This document shows positions 6,240 to 9,629 of a stretch of DNA of 9,629 nucleotides, piece by piece. The position numbers were made by a program, and so were the translations under genes. Location of the stretch: positions 1 to 9,629 of the forward strand of contig CAYJEN010000053.1 of NCBI GenBank assembly GCA_964369185.1. The letters run 5' to 3'. The number at the start of each line of letters is the position of its first letter. Position 1 is the stretch's first letter. Below the pieces are notes generated by a model that was given only the letters and a program-made list of their open reading frames with translations, did not search any database and was not told the origin of the DNA. Source of the stretch: CAYJAZ01 sp964369185. GTDB lineage: Bacteria > Desulfobacterota > Desulfovibrionia > Desulfovibrionales > Desulfovibrionaceae.

Positions 6240-8174
6240 ATGCCCACACTACTGGAAGATTGCGCCTTCCCCCACGGTATTAAAAATTTATCATCAGCTG
6301 ACAAAAAAATACTTGCTACAGAAGTACGAGAAAAAATCATTCAAACAGTTGCTAAAAACGGCGGACATCTAGCCCCATCTCTTGGCACTGTAGAGCTGAC
6401 AATTGCACTTCTATCTGTATTCAATCCAAGTGAAGATAAAATTATCTGGGATGTGGGACATCAAGCCTATGCGTGGAAAATCCTTACCGATAGACGAGAT
6501 TCTTTTCACACCTTACGCACATACGAAGGCATTTCAGGTTTCACAAAACCAAGCGAAAGCCCTTATGATCATTTTATAGCGGGGCATGCTTCCACCTCTA
6601 TTTCTGCGGCATTAGGTAAAGCCTATGCCCGCGATTTAATGGATAAAGATAATCATGTAATTGCTGTTATAGGCGATGGTTCTCTAACCGGCGGCATGGC
6701 TTTTGAGGCTTTGAACCAAGCCGGTGAACTTGGAAAACAACTTATTGTTATCTTGAACGATAATAATATGTCTATTTCTCCTAATGTTGGAGCATTTTCA
6801 GAATTTGTATCTTCCAATCTTTCTAAAAATTGGGTACTTAGAATAAAGAAAGCTATCCGAGATTTTTGCTATAATCATTTATCATTCGGCAGAAAACTTC
6901 TCAACTTTTTTAAAAAGGGTGAGCAGTCTTTTAAAGTGTTTTTTACACCCGGTTCGCTATTTGAAGCTTTTGACTTTAACTATATAGGCCCTGTTGATGG
7001 GCATAATACCGATCAGATTATCCAGCATCTAAAAACGGCAATTTCAGCACAAAAACTCAATCAACCTATATTGTTACATCTAAAAACTAAAAAAGGAAAG
7101 GGGTATACTCCTGCCGAAACTAAACCATGTACTTTTCACGGGGTTTCACCATTTGACCCTATTACAGGTGTAGTACATAAATCTAAATCCGATATTCCAA
7201 CCTCTTCAGCTACAGATGCTCTTTCAAAGGCACTTGCTGAACTGGCCGCTAAAGATGAAAAAGTTGTTGCTATTACCGCAGCAATGCTTCAAGGCACCGG
7301 ACTTTCAGACTTTTCTTGCACTTATCCTGAACGTTGTATTGATGTTGGCATTTGTGAACAGCACGCTGTAACCTTTGCTGCCGGTTTAGCAAGTGAGGGC
7401 TATAAGCCTGTTATTGCAATGTATTCAACTTTCTTACAACGCGCTTATGATCAAATAATACATGACGTATGTTTACAAAATCTGCATGTAGTATTCTGTA
7501 TCGACAGAGCCGGTTTAGTTGGCGAAGATGGCCCTACTCATCATGGTGTGTTCGACCTCAGCTTTTTACGAACTATTCCAAATATGAGAATACTTGTTCC
7601 GTCAAACCCGACTGAGGTTGCGGATTGCTTGGCTACTGCACTTGCTATAAATGCTCCTATTGCTTTAAGGTATCCAAGAGGGAAAGTTCCTTATGCTCTT
7701 CCTAAACTGCATGATTATAAAGTTCTTGAAGAAGGCAAGGGAGAATTTATTTATCCTGAAATTCAAGATAAAATTTTAGAAGATGGAAAATCCTGTATAA
7801 TTGCAATCGGTACGGGAGTAGATATTTCTATGCAAGCATCATCTGATTTTTATATGCAAACTCAAACTATTGCTCCTGTTTTCAATGCTAGATGGGTAAA
7901 ACCACTTCCTATAACCCAGCTTGATGAAATCGCTCAAAAATATGAACATATCATTATTGTTGAGGAAAATACTCTTGTCGGTGGATTTGGTTCTGCAATT
8001 ATAGAATACTATTCTGATACAAAGCAGATTCAAAAACTCTCTATTGATAGAGTTGCTCTTCCTGATGAGTTCATTGAGCATGGCGCAGTAAGTATTCTCA
8101 AGAAAAAGCATAATTTTACATCTGAACAAATTTTGGCACTTCTTATTAAGGAAAAGGGAAAAGAATTAATATAG
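6240..8174 (+). CDS. dxs: 1-deoxy-D-xylulose-5-phosphate synthase
   Basis: This thiamine-diphosphate enzyme joins pyruvate and glyceraldehyde 3-phosphate in the first, flux-setting step of the MEP pathway. It is 644 residues long against about 620 in E. coli. Visible in order are NGGHLAPSLG (40-49, H43), DVGHQAYAWK (71-80) and the ThDP motif GDGSLTGG (145-152, D146) with LNDNNMSIS (172-180, N175). A loose segment (about 190-245) follows, as in other DXS proteins, before PVDGHN (251-256) and FHGVSPFD (299-306, H300). The transketolase-like part carries DVGICEQHAV (368-377, catalytic E373), DRAGLVGEDGPTHHG (422-436, H434) and RYPRG (477-481). All key residues are present. AGG at 6230-6232, overlapping the ispA stop, lies 7 bases before the ATG, which suggests coupling. 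It completes an isoprenoid cluster with ispG and ispA. Confidence 0.97.
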   Translation: MPTLLEDCAFPHGIKNLSSADKKILATEVREKIIQTVAKNGGHLAPSLGTVELTIALLSVFNPSEDKIIWDVGHQAYAWKILTDRRDSFHTLRTYEGISGFTKPSESPYDHFIAGHASTSISAALGKAYARDLMDKDNHVIAVIGDGSLTGGMAFEALNQAGELGKQLIVILNDNNMSISPNVGAFSEFVSSNLSKNWVLRIKKAIRDFCYNHLSFGRKLLNFFKKGEQSFKVFFTPGSLFEAFDFNYIGPVDGHNTDQIIQHLKTAISAQKLNQPILLHLKTKKGKGYTPAETKPCTFHGVSPFDPITGVVHKSKSDIPTSSATDALSKALAELAAKDEKVVAITAAMLQGTGLSDFSCTYPERCIDVGICEQHAVTFAAGLASEGYKPVIAMYSTFLQRAYDQIIHDVCLQNLHVVFCIDRAGLVGEDGPTHHGVFDLSFLRTIPNMRILVPSNPTEVADCLATALAINAPIALRYPRGKVPYALPKLHDYKVLEEGKGEFIYPEIQDKILEDGKSCIIAIGTGVDISMQASSDFYMQTQTIAPVFNARWVKPLPITQLDEIAQKYEHIIIVEENTLVGGFGSAIIEYYSDTKQIQKLSIDRVALPDEFIEHGAVSILKKKHNFTSEQILALLIKEKGKELI

Positions 8175-8207
8175 AAATATATTCTTGATAAACACTTTAA
8201 TTTTTTT

Positions 8208-8212
8208 GGAGG
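8208..8212 (+). promoter_or_regulatory. Strong Shine-Dalgarno site of the esterase gene
   Basis: GGAGG lies 6 bases before the ATG at 8219 and directly after a run of seven T (8201-8207). It is the best match to the anti-Shine-Dalgarno core among the gene starts in this window. It fixes the start that gives the signal peptide. No clear -35/-10 pair was found in the 44-base gap after dxs, so the esterase may still be read from the upstream operon. Confidence 0.8.
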
Positions 8213-8218
8213 CTCAGT

Positions 8219-9304
8219 ATGATAGGCAAAAATTTTCTTTTATTTTCACTACTAACACCTTTAATTTTAGCTACTACAGGCTGTAGTTCTTCAAAAACAG
8301 TTACTAAGCCAAGTATAACCTCAACTCTTGTACGTGATTCACTGGATATTCTTATGCATACAAATCTTATGGAAGGTGACAAACTTTTTCTTCATGCACA
8401 AAATCTTTTTCAACACAGTCGCTGGAGTGCTCCCGAGGGTTATAATCTAGAAAAAATTTCTCTTGATGGTCTTCCACTTGAATATCTTACCAAAACAGAA
8501 GAAAAAAGAGAAAAACTTATTATTCAGTTTCATGGCGGTGCATATATTCTAAGTCTTATAGATCCATATCGTGATGTAGCCATGAAATATACAAGGCTTG
8601 CCCCTGTAAACGTATTGTCAGTGGATTATAGAGTAGCTCCGGACAATGTATTTCCTGCTGCCTTAGAAGATGCCCTTGCAACTTGGGAATACGCTCTAAG
8701 TCTAGGCTATGCCCCTAAAGATATTATAGTTGTTGGTGATAGCGCCGGCGGAAACCTTACCCTTGCTATGACTCTTAAACTTCGTGCCATGGGTAAAGAA
8801 CTTCCAAAAGCATTAGTTTTAATGTCTCCTTGGACTGATATGTCATGCTCTTTAGATGCACACCAAAGAAATTTTGAAAGCGATCCTATTTTCGGTGAAA
8901 GAAATGATGTAAATCCTTTTGCAGAGAATAAGTCTTCCGTTTTTGATTATGCCGGTGATACACCATTAGACGACCCATATCTTTCACCATATTTTGCAAA
9001 TTTCAAAGATTTCCCTCCTATGCTTATTCAAGTAGGAACTCACGAAATCCTTGAAGATGATTCCGTTCTTCTTGCTGAAAAAGCAGTGAATGACGGTGTT
9101 ACAGTAAATCTTACACGTTATGAAGGAATGTTTCATGTATTCCAACTAGTTCCATTTCTTCCGGAATCAAAACAAGCATGGCAAGAAGTAGAAGAATTTA
9201 TAGAAAAGCAATTCAGAAGTTACAGAAGTACCAATGCTGATACAAACCCGCTTTCACATTCTCTCTACTTTAGTGATCCAGATGATTTTCCATTTGGTGA
9301 CTAA
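8219..9304 (+). CDS. Probable lipoprotein esterase/lipase, hormone-sensitive-lipase (alpha/beta hydrolase) family
   Basis: This is a predicted carboxylesterase of the alpha/beta-hydrolase fold (Abhydrolase_3, bacterial family IV); its substrate is unknown. The 361 residues begin with a charged start and hydrophobic stretch (6-18) ending in ATTGC (18-22). That suggests lipid attachment at C22, although Thr at position -3 makes the lipobox imperfect. A Ser/Thr/Lys-rich linker follows. The hydrolase core has the oxyanion motif FHGGAY (104-109), DYRVAPDNVFPAALEDA (136-152) and the nucleophile elbow GDSAGGN (173-179, S175). The probable acid is E276 in GTHEILEDDS, where many relatives have Asp, and the His is H306 in EGMFHVFQ. 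The triad therefore looks complete. The C-terminal tail (about 333-361) is polar to acidic and probably flexible. It follows dxs by 44 bases and has a strong ribosome site. No role in isoprenoid synthesis is implied by its sequence. Confidence 0.88.
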   Translation: MIGKNFLLFSLLTPLILATTGCSSSKTVTKPSITSTLVRDSLDILMHTNLMEGDKLFLHAQNLFQHSRWSAPEGYNLEKISLDGLPLEYLTKTEEKREKLIIQFHGGAYILSLIDPYRDVAMKYTRLAPVNVLSVDYRVAPDNVFPAALEDALATWEYALSLGYAPKDIIVVGDSAGGNLTLAMTLKLRAMGKELPKALVLMSPWTDMSCSLDAHQRNFESDPIFGERNDVNPFAENKSSVFDYAGDTPLDDPYLSPYFANFKDFPPMLIQVGTHEILEDDSVLLAEKAVNDGVTVNLTRYEGMFHVFQLVPFLPESKQAWQEVEEFIEKQFRSYRSTNADTNPLSHSLYFSDPDDFPFGD

Positions 9305-9325
9305 TTCTAAACAGACTTTAATAAA

Positions 9326-9353
9326 TTGTTTTAATACAACTACTTTAAAACAA
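9326..9353. repeat. Perfect 9-bp inverted repeat before the last gene
   Basis: TTGTTTTAA (9326-9334) and its exact reverse complement TTAAAACAA (9345-9353) are separated by 10 bases in the 65-base gap after the esterase. The stem is AT-rich with one G-C pair per arm pair and no following T-run, so it is a poor terminator. Its position just before the likely ribosome site (AGGA, 9355-9358) would suit an operator or a weak leader hairpin. In such AT-rich DNA chance is a real alternative. Confidence 0.35.
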
Positions 9354-9369
9354 CAGGAATATTCGATCA

Positions 9370-9629
9370 ATGATTTTAAACGATAAAAACTTCTTTTTAG
9401 ATTGCGAACTTCAACAGTATAACAACGGAAATATAGATACAATTTCTGACATTATAAGCATTGAAGAAACTTATACTTTTTCATATAACTGTAAATATAA
9501 TGATAAAGAGTTTCAAGCTAATAAAACAATCTTAGCATTTCCTTCTAAAATAGAAGAACTTGTTATAGGGCATACAATTCTTGACTGCTTACCTTGTTAT
9601 GGTGCTGATTTCACATATGAAATTTCATC
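9370..9629 (+). CDS. Partial reading frame cut by the right edge; possibly FdhD-like N-terminus
   Basis: From the ATG at 9370 the frame stays open for 86 codons to the end of the window. An AGGA at 9355-9358 lies 11 bases before the start, which is a little far. The protein begins M-I-L-N-D-K and is rich in Ile, Asn, Tyr and Glu. Residues from about 28 onward (IEETYTFSYN, then ILAFPSKIEELVIGHTILD) resemble the N-terminal layout of FdhD. FdhD is the sulfurtransferase that activates formate dehydrogenases, and in it a small beta hairpin leads into a P-x-D-L-E-x-x-A-L-G-F-like segment. The resemblance is loose, and the diagnostic CGxCG motif of FdhD would lie beyond the window. G+C is about 27% in the lines counted, clearly below the upstream genes. 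It is probably a real gene given its start and open frame; the family is a guess. Confidence 0.5.
   Translation, partial: MILNDKNFFLDCELQQYNNGNIDTISDIISIEETYTFSYNCKYNDKEFQANKTILAFPSKIEELVIGHTILDCLPCYGADFTYEIS

Noticed and set aside
8185..8190. TTGATA as a -35 element for the esterase gene
   Set aside because: A -10 at the usual spacing would fall on the GGAGG ribosome site, and no TATAAT-like hexamer is there.

Overview
The window is a stretch of ordinary bacterial chromosome in which every gene lies on the + strand. It reads as one tightly packed housekeeping operon (ispG, proS, xseA, an M23 peptidase gene, xseB, ispA, dxs), followed by a probable lipoprotein esterase and the start of a further, very AT-rich gene. 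The order ispG-proS-xseA-M23-xseB-ispA-dxs is, as I recall it without having checked, the arrangement in Desulfovibrionaceae. Base composition is low for that family: about 40% G+C in the isoprenoid genes and about 27% at the right edge, from hand-counted lines. That would fit an AT-rich, possibly host-associated member such as a Lawsonia relative. The taxon is an inference, not a proof.

Layout. 1-1002: ispG, cut at the left edge. 1014-2741: prolyl-tRNA synthetase. 2741-4087: large subunit of exonuclease VII, whose ATG shares a base with the proS stop. 4084-4950: secreted LytM/M23 endopeptidase, overlapping xseA by 4 bases. 4951-5022: the longest gap inside the operon, holding an imperfect GC-capped hairpin. 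5023-5250: small subunit of exonuclease VII. 5287-6231: farnesyl-diphosphate-synthase-type prenyltransferase. 6240-8174: 1-deoxy-xylulose-5-phosphate synthase. 8219-9304: hormone-sensitive-lipase-family esterase with a lipoprotein-like signal peptide and a strong Shine-Dalgarno site. 9370-9629: start of an unfinished reading frame that may be FdhD-like. No RNA gene, insertion sequence, CRISPR array or attachment site was seen, and no stretch over 300 bases lacks a gene.

How the genes work together. dxs makes the first intermediate of the non-mevalonate (MEP) route, ispG performs the next-to-last step, and ispA condenses the products to farnesyl diphosphate. That feeds undecaprenyl phosphate (cell wall) and quinones. 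The M23 peptidase acts on the wall. xseA and xseB form the DNA exonuclease VII complex, and proS charges tRNA-Pro. The genes are short-spaced or overlapping, so co-transcription with translational coupling is likely. I found no convincing new biological system. The observations most worth a second look are the abrupt change in GC skew and arginine codon choice between ispG and proS, the M23 gene lying between the two exonuclease VII subunit genes, the hairpin before xseB, the lipoprotein esterase after dxs, and the AT-rich partial gene at the right edge.
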